A DNA stretch of 64,000 bases, taken from contig CAJTRK010000001.1 of the NCBI GenBank assembly GCA_910578475.1, positions 62,001-126,000 of the forward strand. Reading direction: 5' to 3'. Position 1 is the first letter of the stretch. Each line of letters opens with the position of its first letter. The notes under the pieces were generated by a model, which was not told the DNA's origin, searched no databases, and worked only from the letters and a program-made list of their open reading frames with translations. Of the stretch, positions 35,355-43,643 are shown one piece after another. Origin of the DNA: an uncultured Lachnospiraceae bacterium (GTDB lineage: Bacteria; Bacillota; Clostridia; Lachnospirales; Lachnospiraceae). The translations under genes were made by a program, and so were the position numbers.

Positions 35355-36674
35355 ATGAGCAGCTTATATGAAAAAATTGTAAAAGGTGAAGAAAAAATCT
35401 CATTGGTCGGTTTAGGATATGTAGGGATGCCGATTGCCGTTGCGTTTGCCCGCAAGGTGAAAGTAGTCGGATTTGATTTAAATCAGGCTAAAATTGATTT
35501 GTATAAAAATGGAATTGACCCGACAAATGAGGTCGGAAATGATGTGATAAAGAATACATCGGTAGAGTTTACCGCGGATGAAAGAAAGCTTCAGGAAGCA
35601 AAATTCCACATTGTAGCTGTTCCTACGCCGGTTAATGCGGACCATACACCGGACTTATCTCCGGTAGAAGGGGCGAGCGCTATTTTGGGACGAAACCTGA
35701 CAAAAGGTTCTGTTGTGGTATTTGAGTCCACCGTATATCCGGGTGTGACGGAAGATATCTGCGTTCCTATTCTGGAAAAAGAGTCCGGATTAAAATGCGG
35801 AACAGATTTTAAAATCGGTTATTCTCCCGAAAGAATTAATCCGGGAGATAAGGTGCATCGTCTGGAAACCATTACCAAAATTGTTTCAGGAATGGATGCG
35901 GAAACGCTGGAAGAAGTGGCAAATGTCTATGAGCTTGTTGTAGAGGCGGGCGTACACAGGGCTGAGTCGATTAAAGTAGCCGAGGCGGCAAAGGTAATTG
36001 AAAACAGCCAGAGAGATATTAACATTGCGTTTATGAATGAACTTTCAATTATATTCAACAAAATGGGGATTGACACAAAGGCTGTTTTGGAAGCGGCAGG
36101 AACCAAGTGGAATTTCCTGAAATTTGCACCCGGGCTTGTGGGAGGACACTGCATTGGGGTAGACCCCTATTATTTGACTTATAAAGCGGAAGAACTGGGC
36201 TATCACTCACAGATTATTCTTTCCGGCAGACGGATTAATGACGATATGGGAAAATATGTAGCGGAAAGCGTCATTAAGAAGATGATTGCGGCTACACTTC
36301 CGATTAAAAATTCTAAAATTGCAATTTTGGGATTTACCTTTAAGGAAAATTGCCCGGATACCAGAAATACAAAAATCATCGATATTGTAAATGAGTTAAA
36401 AGAATATGGAATCACACCGGTCATCGCGGACCCGGAAGCGGATGCGAAAGAAGCAAAACAGCTTTATGGAGTTGAGTTTGCAGCCATAGATGATATAAAA
36501 GATATGGATGCCGTTATCATTGCAGTTGCCCATGAGGAATTTTTAAAACTCACGAGGGAAGACATTGACAGATTATATAACCCTGCGAACGAAACGAAAA
36601 TATTAGCGGATATCAAGGGTATTTTTGATAAATCTGCTTTTGTAGATGCAGGATACAGTTACTGGAGATTATAA
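35355..36674 (+). CDS. wbpA: UDP-N-acetylhexosamine 6-dehydrogenase (WbpA-like)
   Basis: This 439-residue member of the UDP-glucose/GDP-mannose dehydrogenase family has the NAD site VGLGYVGMPIAVAFA (about residues 19-33), FESTVYPGVTE, the catalytic-centre segment GGHCIGVDPYYL with the nucleophilic Cys near residue 263, and GFTFKENCPDTRNTK. The ESTVYPG and YSPERINPGD segments fit the UDP-GlcNAc/UDP-GalNAc-type group (WbpA/TviB). It would oxidise C6 twice to make a UDP-N-acetyl-hexosaminuronic acid. It is the first gene of a run with aminotransferase, acetyltransferase, oxidoreductase and 2-epimerase, matching the Pseudomonas WbpABDEI pathway. Confidence 0.88.
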   Translation: MSSLYEKIVKGEEKISLVGLGYVGMPIAVAFARKVKVVGFDLNQAKIDLYKNGIDPTNEVGNDVIKNTSVEFTADERKLQEAKFHIVAVPTPVNADHTPDLSPVEGASAILGRNLTKGSVVVFESTVYPGVTEDICVPILEKESGLKCGTDFKIGYSPERINPGDKVHRLETITKIVSGMDAETLEEVANVYELVVEAGVHRAESIKVAEAAKVIENSQRDINIAFMNELSIIFNKMGIDTKAVLEAAGTKWNFLKFAPGLVGGHCIGVDPYYLTYKAEELGYHSQIILSGRRINDDMGKYVAESVIKKMIAATLPIKNSKIAILGFTFKENCPDTRNTKIIDIVNELKEYGITPVIADPEADAKEAKQLYGVEFAAIDDIKDMDAVIIAVAHEEFLKLTREDIDRLYNPANETKILADIKGIFDKSAFVDAGYSYWRL

Positions 36675-36687
36675 GGTGGGTGTAAAA

Positions 36688-37818
36688 ATGGAGTTCAGAA
36701 ATTTAAAAAAGCAATATCAGACATTAAAATCGGAAATTGACTCTAATATGCAGGAAGTTTTACAAAATACGAATTTTATTTCCGGCAGACAGGTAACTGA
36801 ACTGGAAGAAAAACTGGCAAAATATGTCGGTGTAAAGCACTGTATCAGCTGTGCCAATGGAACGGATGCGTTATCGTTAGCGTTGATGGCATGGGAAATC
36901 GGACCGGGAGATGCTGTTTTTGTGCCGGATTTCACCTTCTTTTCCAGTGGTGAAGTGGTATCTTTTGAAGGGGCAGAACCGGTTTTTGTAGATGTAAAAG
37001 AAGATACTTTTAATATAGACCCGGCCAAATTAAGGCAAGCAGTTATGAAAGTGGCCGGGGAAAAGAAGTACAGGCCAAAGGTTATCATAGCGGTCGATTT
37101 GTTCGGGCAGCCGGCAGAATATGAGGAGATTAGAAAAATAGCCGATGAATTTGGCCTGTTTGTGCTGGAGGATGGCGCACAGGGATTCGGCGGAGAAATC
37201 AATGGGAAAAAAGCCTGTTCCTTCGGAGATATTTCAACGACCAGTTTCTTTCCCGCAAAGCCTCTGGGCTGTTATGGAGACGGCGGCGCAGTCTTTACGG
37301 ATAATGACGAGTGGGCGGCGCTCATCGGTTCCTATCGTATTCACGGCAAGGGAAGTTATAAATATGATAATGTCAGAATAGGAATGAATTCCAGACTGGA
37401 TACATTGCAGGCGGCAGTTCTTCTGGCGAAACTTCATGCTTTTGAACAATATGAGGTATCGGAAGTAAACCGCGTAGCGGAGAAATATACAGAAGAATTA
37501 GCGGCAGTCGTAAAAACGCCGATAGTTTTGGATGGGTACTTGTCCAGTTGGGCACAGTATACGATTCAGCTTGAAAGCCGGGAACAGAGAGACGGTTTAC
37601 AGAATTACCTGAAAGAACGTGGTATTCCCAGTATGATATATTATCCAAAGGCAATGCACAGCCAGGAGGCTTTTGCGCCATTTAAAGGGGAAGAAAGCGA
37701 ACTTTCGGTAACGACCGGACTGTGTCAAAAGGTTCTGGCATTGCCAATGCACCCGTACATGGAAGAAGATGAGGTTATACAGATAACGACTGCAATAAAA
37801 GAATATATCGGTAAATAA
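36688..37818 (+). CDS. wbpE: DegT/DnrJ/EryC1 aminotransferase (WbpE-like)
   Basis: This 376-residue PLP enzyme begins MEFRNLKKQYQTLKSEID. It has CANGTDALSLALMAW, VFVPDFTFFSSGEVV, VLEDGAQGFGGEI and SFFPAKPLGCYGDGGAV with the PLP lysine near residue 190. In the WbpE pathway it transfers an amino group from glutamate to the 3-keto sugar made by WbpB, giving the 3-amino uronic acid. ATG 36688 is used because the GGTGGG site precedes it; the frame is open to 36646 inside the dehydrogenase gene. Confidence 0.88.
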   Translation: MEFRNLKKQYQTLKSEIDSNMQEVLQNTNFISGRQVTELEEKLAKYVGVKHCISCANGTDALSLALMAWEIGPGDAVFVPDFTFFSSGEVVSFEGAEPVFVDVKEDTFNIDPAKLRQAVMKVAGEKKYRPKVIIAVDLFGQPAEYEEIRKIADEFGLFVLEDGAQGFGGEINGKKACSFGDISTTSFFPAKPLGCYGDGGAVFTDNDEWAALIGSYRIHGKGSYKYDNVRIGMNSRLDTLQAAVLLAKLHAFEQYEVSEVNRVAEKYTEELAAVVKTPIVLDGYLSSWAQYTIQLESREQRDGLQNYLKERGIPSMIYYPKAMHSQEAFAPFKGEESELSVTTGLCQKVLALPMHPYMEEDEVIQITTAIKEYIGK

Positions 37819-37830
37819 AAGAGGCTGAAA

Positions 37831-38397
37831 ATGGATAAGTTTTTCGTACATGAAAGCAGTTATGTGGATGAAGATGTTGTAATTGGACAAAATACGAAAG
37901 TATGGCATTTCTGCCACATTCAAAAAGGGGCAAGAATCGGAAATAACTGTTCCTTTGGCCAGAACGTGAATGTTTCAAATAATGTAAAAATCGGTAATGG
38001 CGTAAAGGTACAGAATAATGTTTCGCTTTATGAAGGCGTTGAACTGGAAGACTATGTGTTTTGCGGACCGTCCTGTGTTTTTACCAATGATTTGACGCCA
38101 AGAAGTAAATATCCGAAAGGGTCCGCAGGATATAAGAAGACATTGGTGAAAGCGGAGGCGAGTATTGGCGCAAACGCAACGGTGGTCTGCGGGCATACGA
38201 TTGGAAAAAGGGCAATTATCGCGGCCGGCGCAGTAGTGACCAAAGACGTTCCGGATTATGCACTGATGGCGGGCGTACCTGCGAGAAGAATTGGTTGGGT
38301 ATGCGAGTGCGGAGAAGTGCTGGATGATAATCTGATTTGTTCTCATTGTGACATTGCGTATGAGGAGAACGAAGGCGTGCTGAAAAAACGCCGGTAG
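37831..38397 (+). CDS. wbpD: Sugar 3-N-acetyltransferase, left-handed beta-helix (WbpD-like)
   Basis: This is a 188-residue hexapeptide-repeat enzyme with long coils: IGQNTKVWHFCHIQKGARIGNN, then SNNVKIGNGVKVQNNVSLYE, IGANATVVCGHTIGKRAIIAA and AVVTKDVPDYALMAGVPARR. FCGPSCVFTNDLTPRSKYP is the typical acetyl-CoA/active-site loop of the WbpD/WlbB group of UDP-3-amino-uronate N-acetyltransferases. A C-terminal CECGEVLDDNLICSHCD adds four cysteines, as also seen in family members. It follows the aminotransferase by 12 bases and would complete the 2,3-diacetamido sugar. Confidence 0.87.
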   Translation: MDKFFVHESSYVDEDVVIGQNTKVWHFCHIQKGARIGNNCSFGQNVNVSNNVKIGNGVKVQNNVSLYEGVELEDYVFCGPSCVFTNDLTPRSKYPKGSAGYKKTLVKAEASIGANATVVCGHTIGKRAIIAAGAVVTKDVPDYALMAGVPARRIGWVCECGEVLDDNLICSHCDIAYEENEGVLKKRR

Positions 38398-38494
38398 ACC
38401 GGATAACAATATTATCGGTATTGTTTCAAGAATGGAAGGAAATTGTATTCTGCGAATATAATTATAAAAAATAACGTAAAGAGAGGATAGAAAG

Positions 38495-39571
38495 ATGAAA
38501 TACGCATTAATTGGCTGTGGAAGAATTTCACCCAATCACATTGCTGCGGCAAAAGCCAACCAGTTGGATATTGTTGCGATATGCGATATCGTGCCTGCTA
38601 ATATGGAGGATAAACGTATAAAGTTTGAACTTCCTGCATCGACAAAGGAATACACGGATTATATGGAGATGCTGGAAAAAGAAAAGCCGGAACTCGTGGC
38701 CATTGCCACGGAAAGCGGAAAGCATGCGGAAATTGCATTAAACTGCATTGAAGCCGGATGCAATATTATCATTGAGAAACCGATAGCATTATCGCTGGAA
38801 GACGCAGATAAAATTATCGCCAAAGGCAAAGAAAAAAATGTAAAGGTATGTGCCTGCCACCAGAACAGGTTTAATAAATCTATTCAAAAAATAAGAGAAG
38901 CATTAGAGAAAGAGCGTTTTGGCAGATTATTTTACGGAACGGCACATATCAGATGGAACAGAGGATATGAATACTATTCGAGGGCAAAATGGAGAGGAAC
39001 ATGGGAACAGGATGGCGGCGCCCTGATGAATCAGTGTATTCATAACATCGACCTTCTGCGTTGGATGATGGGTGATGAAATCGTAGAAGTCTGTGGAATG
39101 ACGGACCGGTTAAACCATGATTATATTGATGCGGAGGATATGGGTATTGCCCTTGTGAAATTTGCCAACGGCAGTTACGGTATTATCGAAGGAACAACCG
39201 ATATATTCCCGCAAAATCTGGAAGAAACTTTGTATATATTTGGGAAGAAGGGAACGGTTAAAGCAGGAGGACATTCTGTAAACATTATTGAAGAATGGAA
39301 TTTTGCGGATTATCTGGACAACCCTGAAGAGGTAAAGAAAACATTCTGTGACAATCCACCGAATGTATATGGCTATGGCCATACGCCGCTTTACGCTGAC
39401 GTGATGTCTGCGATAAAGGAAGACAGAGCGCCGTATGTGGACGCGGAAGCAGGAAAAAGAGCGTTGGAACTGGTATTGGCTATTTATAAATCGGCGGCAG
39501 AAGGAAAATCGGTTAAATTCCCGTTGGAAAACTGTTCGACGATGGATTTTAAAGGAAGATTTGATAAATAG
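38495..39571 (+). CDS. wbpB: Gfo/Idh/MocA sugar-nucleotide 3-dehydrogenase (WbpB-like)
   Basis: This 358-residue NAD-dependent oxidoreductase begins YALIGCGRISPNHIAAAKA and contains EKPIALSLEDADKII (the EKP motif, about residues 92-94), ACHQNRFNKSIQKI and GALMNQCIHNIDLLRWMMG with the catalytic His/Asp. WbpB/WlbA oxidises C3 of the UDP-N-acetylglucosaminuronic acid, which the WbpE-like aminotransferase then aminates. The 97-base gap upstream holds a weak imperfect hairpin (38399-38418) and an AT-rich stretch; the SD is GAGAGGATAG. The gene order A-E-D-B differs from Pseudomonas but the enzyme set is the same. Confidence 0.87.
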   Translation: MKYALIGCGRISPNHIAAAKANQLDIVAICDIVPANMEDKRIKFELPASTKEYTDYMEMLEKEKPELVAIATESGKHAEIALNCIEAGCNIIIEKPIALSLEDADKIIAKGKEKNVKVCACHQNRFNKSIQKIREALEKERFGRLFYGTAHIRWNRGYEYYSRAKWRGTWEQDGGALMNQCIHNIDLLRWMMGDEIVEVCGMTDRLNHDYIDAEDMGIALVKFANGSYGIIEGTTDIFPQNLEETLYIFGKKGTVKAGGHSVNIIEEWNFADYLDNPEEVKKTFCDNPPNVYGYGHTPLYADVMSAIKEDRAPYVDAEAGKRALELVLAIYKSAAEGKSVKFPLENCSTMDFKGRFDK

Positions 39572-39586
39572 ATAAAACATGCAAAC

Positions 39587-39615
39587 TCGACAAGAAATAG
39601 AAAATATGATAGTAT
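39587..39615 (+). promoter_or_regulatory. Candidate promoter ahead of the SDR epimerase pair
   Basis: TCGACA at 39587-39592 and TAGTAT at 39610-39615 have a 17-base spacer. The -35 region shares the CTCGACAA word with the site at 35279-35286. The epimerase ATG follows at 39654 behind an ATAGGAGG site. Confidence 0.45.
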
Positions 39616-39653
39616 GAAAGTGCTGTCAGAGCAGAGAATGATAGGAGGTTTTT

Positions 39654-40607
39654 ATGAAAGTATTAATTACCGGTGGTGCGGGACATATCGGTTCCCATAT
39701 TGCAGAACAGTTGCTGGAAAGAGGCGACGAAGTATTAGTCATTGATAATTATGAGACCGGACGCAGAGATAATCTGACACCACAGAAAAATTTGACGATT
39801 GTGGAAGACAGTATTGCGAATACTGAGATGATAGACAAAGTGTTTGATGAGTTCCGGCCGGAGGTGGTTGTACATGCGGCAGCATCTTATAAGGACCCTG
39901 AAAACTGGATTGGAGATGCGGCAACGAATGTTGTGGGTGCAGCCAATATCGTTAAGGCAGCCAAAAGAGTAGGCATCAGAAGAATTATTTATTTCCAGAC
40001 GGCATTGTGTTACGGATTAAAGCCGTTGGAACAGCCTATTACACTTACACATCCCTATTTCAGCGGCGGATATTCCGGCGGAAGCAGCTATGCCATAAGT
40101 AAGACTGGCGGTGAACTTTATATTGAGTTATCCGGACTGGATTTCATTTCTTTCCGTTTGGCTAATTCGTACGGTCCGCGTAACTTGAGCGGTCCGTTAC
40201 CGACTTTTTACAGCCGTCTGACTACCGGTAAGAAATGTTTTGTGAATGACACCAGAAGAGACTTCATTTTTGTAAAAGATTTGGTTCAGGTGGTAATGAA
40301 AGCGATTGACGGTATGGGAACCTGCGGTTATTACCATGTATCAAGCGGTTCGGATTATGCAATTAAAGAACTGTTTGATGCAACCTTGAAGGCTTTGGAT
40401 ATAACGCTCGATGAAGAAGTAGAGGTACGTCAGAGAGGCGAGGACGATGTCTATACAATTCTTTTGGACCCTACTAAAATTAACAATGATTTTGGCTGGC
40501 ATGTGACGACAGAATTGGAAGACGGCATCAAAGAGACAATTGAATGGTATAAGGTTCATGGAATTTCTCAGACGTATACGCACCTGAAATTAGAGGATGA
40601 AAAATAA
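39654..40607 (+). CDS. NAD-dependent sugar-nucleotide epimerase/dehydratase (SDR)
   Basis: This 317-residue extended SDR has the Rossmann motif ITGGAGHIGSHIAEQL (about 5-20), an IDNYETGRRDN segment for the NAD ribose, and YAISKTGGELY with the YxxxK pair near residues 145-149. Its position among WbpA/B/D/E-like genes suggests it epimerises the UDP-diacetamido-uronic acid, for example at C4 toward a galacto form, as WbmF/WbmG-type enzymes are proposed to do in Bordetella. That assignment is inference. It overlaps the next SDR gene by one base (TAATG). Confidence 0.8.
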   Translation: MKVLITGGAGHIGSHIAEQLLERGDEVLVIDNYETGRRDNLTPQKNLTIVEDSIANTEMIDKVFDEFRPEVVVHAAASYKDPENWIGDAATNVVGAANIVKAAKRVGIRRIIYFQTALCYGLKPLEQPITLTHPYFSGGYSGGSSYAISKTGGELYIELSGLDFISFRLANSYGPRNLSGPLPTFYSRLTTGKKCFVNDTRRDFIFVKDLVQVVMKAIDGMGTCGYYHVSSGSDYAIKELFDATLKALDITLDEEVEVRQRGEDDVYTILLDPTKINNDFGWHVTTELEDGIKETIEWYKVHGISQTYTHLKLEDEK

Positions 40608-41677
40608 TGGGTAAGCATGAATTTTATAAAGACTTTGAGAACACAAAAGTTTTGGTCGTAGGCGGAGCCGGATTTGTTGGCAGCAATCTTGTCAGATTAC
40701 TGATTGCAAATGTGGAACAAATTCATGTAACCGTGGTGGATAACCTGCTTTCAGCGGAGATTACCAATGTGCCCAAAACGCCGAAAGTTGATTTTCGGGA
40801 AGGCAGTATAACTGATTTCCGGATTCTGGCAGGTTTAAAAGATGAATATGATTATGTGTTCCATCTTGCAACTTATCACGGAAATCAGAGTTCCATTTTT
40901 GACCCGGTCAAAGACCATGAGAACAATACACTGACAACATTAAAACTATTTGAGATATTGTGCAAATTTAAAAATATCAAAAAAGTTGTTTACTCATCAG
41001 CAGGATGTTCCGTGGCTAAGAAGACTTTCGATGAGGCTGTGGCGACCACAGAGGAAAGCCCGATTGAGATTAATATGGACAGCCCATACTCTATTTCAAA
41101 ATTAATCGGTGAGTTTTATTCCAATTATTATTATAAACAATGGGGATTACCTGTTGTACGGGCAAGATTCCAGAATGTGTATGGTCCGGGAGAGATATTG
41201 GGCGCAGGAAACTGGCGGGGAACTTATGCGACAATCTGGAGAAACGTTACGCCGACATTTATTTACAAGGCGATAAAAGGGATTCGCATACCGCTTGAAA
41301 ATGAAGGAATTGCAACGAGGGACTTTATTTTTGTGGAAGACATATGCCGCGGGTTAATGCTCTGTGCATTACGCGGGGATGCCGGAGATGTATATAATCT
41401 TGGTTCAGGTGTAGAGACTTCCATAGCACAGTTGGCGGAATCTGTTAAACGTATGACACAGAGCGTTTCGGAAATAGAGTATCTGCCGAAGCGGGCGTGG
41501 GATAATTCAGGAAAGCGATTTGCATCGATACAGAAGTCAAAGGAAAAACTGGGCTTTGAGGCAGAAGTGATTCATGAAGATGGTTTGCAAAGAACCATAG
41601 ACTGGACAAGAGACAATATTGACATTATTGATAAATGTGTATCAAAGCATGAAGAGCATTTGAAATATTATCAATAA
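40607..41677 (+). CDS. NAD-dependent sugar-nucleotide epimerase/dehydratase (SDR)
   Basis: This 356-residue extended SDR has VVGGAGFVGSNLVRLLI (about residues 17-33), HLATYHGNQSSIFDP, a SSAGCSVAKK segment in the active-site serine region and YSISKLIGEF with YxxxK. It differs from its upstream neighbour by a longer middle segment (NVYGPGEILGAGNWRG). The pair are probably two steps of one conversion, or two stereochemically different epimerisations. A strong hairpin follows 12 bases after the stop, so it likely closes this sub-operon. Confidence 0.8.
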   Translation: MGKHEFYKDFENTKVLVVGGAGFVGSNLVRLLIANVEQIHVTVVDNLLSAEITNVPKTPKVDFREGSITDFRILAGLKDEYDYVFHLATYHGNQSSIFDPVKDHENNTLTTLKLFEILCKFKNIKKVVYSSAGCSVAKKTFDEAVATTEESPIEINMDSPYSISKLIGEFYSNYYYKQWGLPVVRARFQNVYGPGEILGAGNWRGTYATIWRNVTPTFIYKAIKGIRIPLENEGIATRDFIFVEDICRGLMLCALRGDAGDVYNLGSGVETSIAQLAESVKRMTQSVSEIEYLPKRAWDNSGKRFASIQKSKEKLGFEAEVIHEDGLQRTIDWTRDNIDIIDKCVSKHEEHLKYYQ

Positions 41678-41689
41678 ATGAAAGTGATA

Positions 41690-41728
41690 AAAAGGGGGCT
41701 TTCTGTTTTGTTGCAAAGCTCCCCTTTT
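41690..41728 (+). terminator. Rho-independent terminator
   Basis: AAAAGGGG plus GCTTT pairs with AAAGC, a bulged T, and CCCCTTTT, giving a stem of 13 pairs with a ten- to eleven-base loop and a U-rich end. It lies just after the second SDR gene. A TTGTTG in the loop with TATATC downstream may be a weak promoter for the 2-epimerase gene. Confidence 0.75.
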
Positions 41729-41764
41729 ATATATCATTTCATTAGTATTTTGGAGGATAGATAG

Positions 41765-42841
41765 GTGAAAGTTGTTACTGTGGTTGGTGCTCGTCCACAA
41801 TTTATCAAAGCGGCTGTCGTTTCCAGAATGATTCGTAAACAGCATGAAGAAATCTTAGTGCATACCGGACAACACTATGATGTGGATATGTCGGATGTAT
41901 TTTTTGAAGAGCTGGAAATTCCAAAACCAGACTATAATCTGGGAATCAATGGCGGCAGCCATGCGGAAATGACGGCCAAAATGCTTGTAGAAATAGAAAA
42001 AATTTTATTGGAAGAAAAACCAGATATATTATTGGTATATGGTGATACCAATTCTACCCTTGCGGCGGCATTGGCAGCGGCTAAAATACATGTTCCGATT
42101 TGCCATGTGGAAGCCGGCGCAAGAACATATTGCGCAACAAACCCGGAAGAAATCAATCGTATATGTACAGACCATATTTCATCGCTTCTGCTGACCTGTA
42201 CGAAGAAAAGTCAAGACAATCTGGCAAAAGAAGGATTGGAGCACAAGGGAAGATTTGTTGGAGACCCAATGTACGAGGCATTTTGTTTCTATAAGGATAA
42301 AGCGGAACATATGTCCCATTACCTTAAAACTTTAGAAGGAAAAGAAATAGAAGTGCCGGCCAGGTATTACTATTTAACATGCCATAGAGAAGAAAATACG
42401 ATTAAAGATGGAGCATTGGAGGAAATCCTGGGAGCAATGGAGCAATTAAGTTATCCTGCCATTTATCCGGTGCATCCGAGAAATAAAAAAAGGGCGGAAG
42501 CGTTATTAGAGAGATGCCACTATAAAAACATCTATTTAACGAATCCGGTAGGATATCTTACATCTATTTATCTGGTTATGCACGCTGAAAAAATTGTTAC
42601 GGATTCGGGCGGACTGCAGAGAGAAGCGTTTTTTGCAGGAAAACAGTGCGTAACGATTCTGGATTTTGAAGTGTGGCCGGAGACTATGGTAGAAAACAGG
42701 AATCAGTTAAGCCGGCCGGACAGTAAAGAGATTGTAGAAAAACTTGCCTGCGAACAAAATCTGGATTATGATTATAAGCCGTTCGGAAACGGAATGGCAG
42801 CAGCCGCGATTGTAAAAGAACTGGAGAAGTATTTAGGTTAA
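41765..42841 (+). CDS. wbpI: UDP-N-acetylglucosamine 2-epimerase family (WbpI-like)
   Basis: This 358-residue non-hydrolysing 2-epimerase has VVGARPQFIKAAVVSR at the N-terminus, HTGQHYDVDMSDVFFEEL, YGDTNSTLAAALAAAK and CHVEAGARTY, then VTDSGGLQREAFFAGK (about 279-294). These are the WecB/WbpI motifs. In the WbpABDEI pathway it converts the 2,3-diacetamido-gluco-uronic acid to the manno isomer; the family also includes plain UDP-GlcNAc 2-epimerases. GTG 41765 is the start, with TTGGAGGATAG ahead. It is followed 10 bases later by the Wzm-like permease. Confidence 0.87.
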   Translation: MKVVTVVGARPQFIKAAVVSRMIRKQHEEILVHTGQHYDVDMSDVFFEELEIPKPDYNLGINGGSHAEMTAKMLVEIEKILLEEKPDILLVYGDTNSTLAAALAAAKIHVPICHVEAGARTYCATNPEEINRICTDHISSLLLTCTKKSQDNLAKEGLEHKGRFVGDPMYEAFCFYKDKAEHMSHYLKTLEGKEIEVPARYYYLTCHREENTIKDGALEEILGAMEQLSYPAIYPVHPRNKKRAEALLERCHYKNIYLTNPVGYLTSIYLVMHAEKIVTDSGGLQREAFFAGKQCVTILDFEVWPETMVENRNQLSRPDSKEIVEKLACEQNLDYDYKPFGNGMAAAAIVKELEKYLG

Positions 42842-42851
42842 GGAGAATGAA

Positions 42852-43628
42852 ATGCGTATATATGTGTCAGTTCAAAGAATTTACAAATTATTTCGGATGA
42901 ATTTAAGGAACCGCTATCTGGGGTCCAAAATGGGAATGTTCTGGGCTGCCTTGCAGCCATTGACCATGATGTTGACATACATCTTTGTATTTGGTTTTAT
43001 ATTTCAATCCAAAGTTGCCGGAAGCGATAATTCACTTGATTATGTAATTTGGTTTTTGTGTGGATTTGCCCCCTGGATGGCTATTAATGAGGGGATTATG
43101 ACGACCACCAGCTCGGTAATATCGGGAGTCAGTCTGATTAAGAATTTTTCCATTCCGGCAGAGTTTTTACCGCTCGCATCTGCGATGTTGGGAATCCCGC
43201 AAATGCTTGTGGGGCTGGTTGTCATTTTTATATTATCATTTTTTTCCGGATTGGGAATATCCTGGCATCTTATCTGGATAATACCGGTTATCTTTATTAT
43301 GTTTTTATTCATTATGGGATTAGGATTTTTTCTTTCGGCTACGGCCGTTTTCAAAAGGGATATGATACAAATCATTCCTACTATCATGCAGTTGATTTTT
43401 TACTTTACGCCCATTTTTTACGGAACGGAGCAGTTAGGAAGATTAGGTCAGATATCGGTAATTAATCCTATTTTTCAAATATGTAATTCTTTTCGAAATA
43501 TTTTATTTTATCATACGGTTCCGGATATTCCGGGTTTAATTTATGTTACTGTTTTGGCGGTAATTATGTGGATAGTCGGATACCGGTATTTCTGTAAATT
43601 AAAAGGCTATTTTGAATCAGCACTATAA
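42852..43628 (+). CDS. wzm: ABC-2 type polysaccharide export permease (Wzm-like)
   Basis: This 258-residue protein has six membrane segments and the NRYLGSKMGMFWAALQPLTMML start typical of Wzm/TagG/KpsM-type permeases. It would form the channel that exports a finished undecaprenyl-linked polymer. The two Wzt-like ATPases that could pair with it lie 17 kb downstream at 60663-63001, separated by the decoration genes. Tight spacing to the 2-epimerase and to the radical SAM gene (15 bases) suggests one transcript. Confidence 0.88.
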   Translation: MRIYVSVQRIYKLFRMNLRNRYLGSKMGMFWAALQPLTMMLTYIFVFGFIFQSKVAGSDNSLDYVIWFLCGFAPWMAINEGIMTTTSSVISGVSLIKNFSIPAEFLPLASAMLGIPQMLVGLVVIFILSFFSGLGISWHLIWIIPVIFIMFLFIMGLGFFLSATAVFKRDMIQIIPTIMQLIFYFTPIFYGTEQLGRLGQISVINPIFQICNSFRNILFYHTVPDIPGLIYVTVLAVIMWIVGYRYFCKLKGYFESAL

Positions 43629-43643
43629 AAAAGGAGTCAGAAT

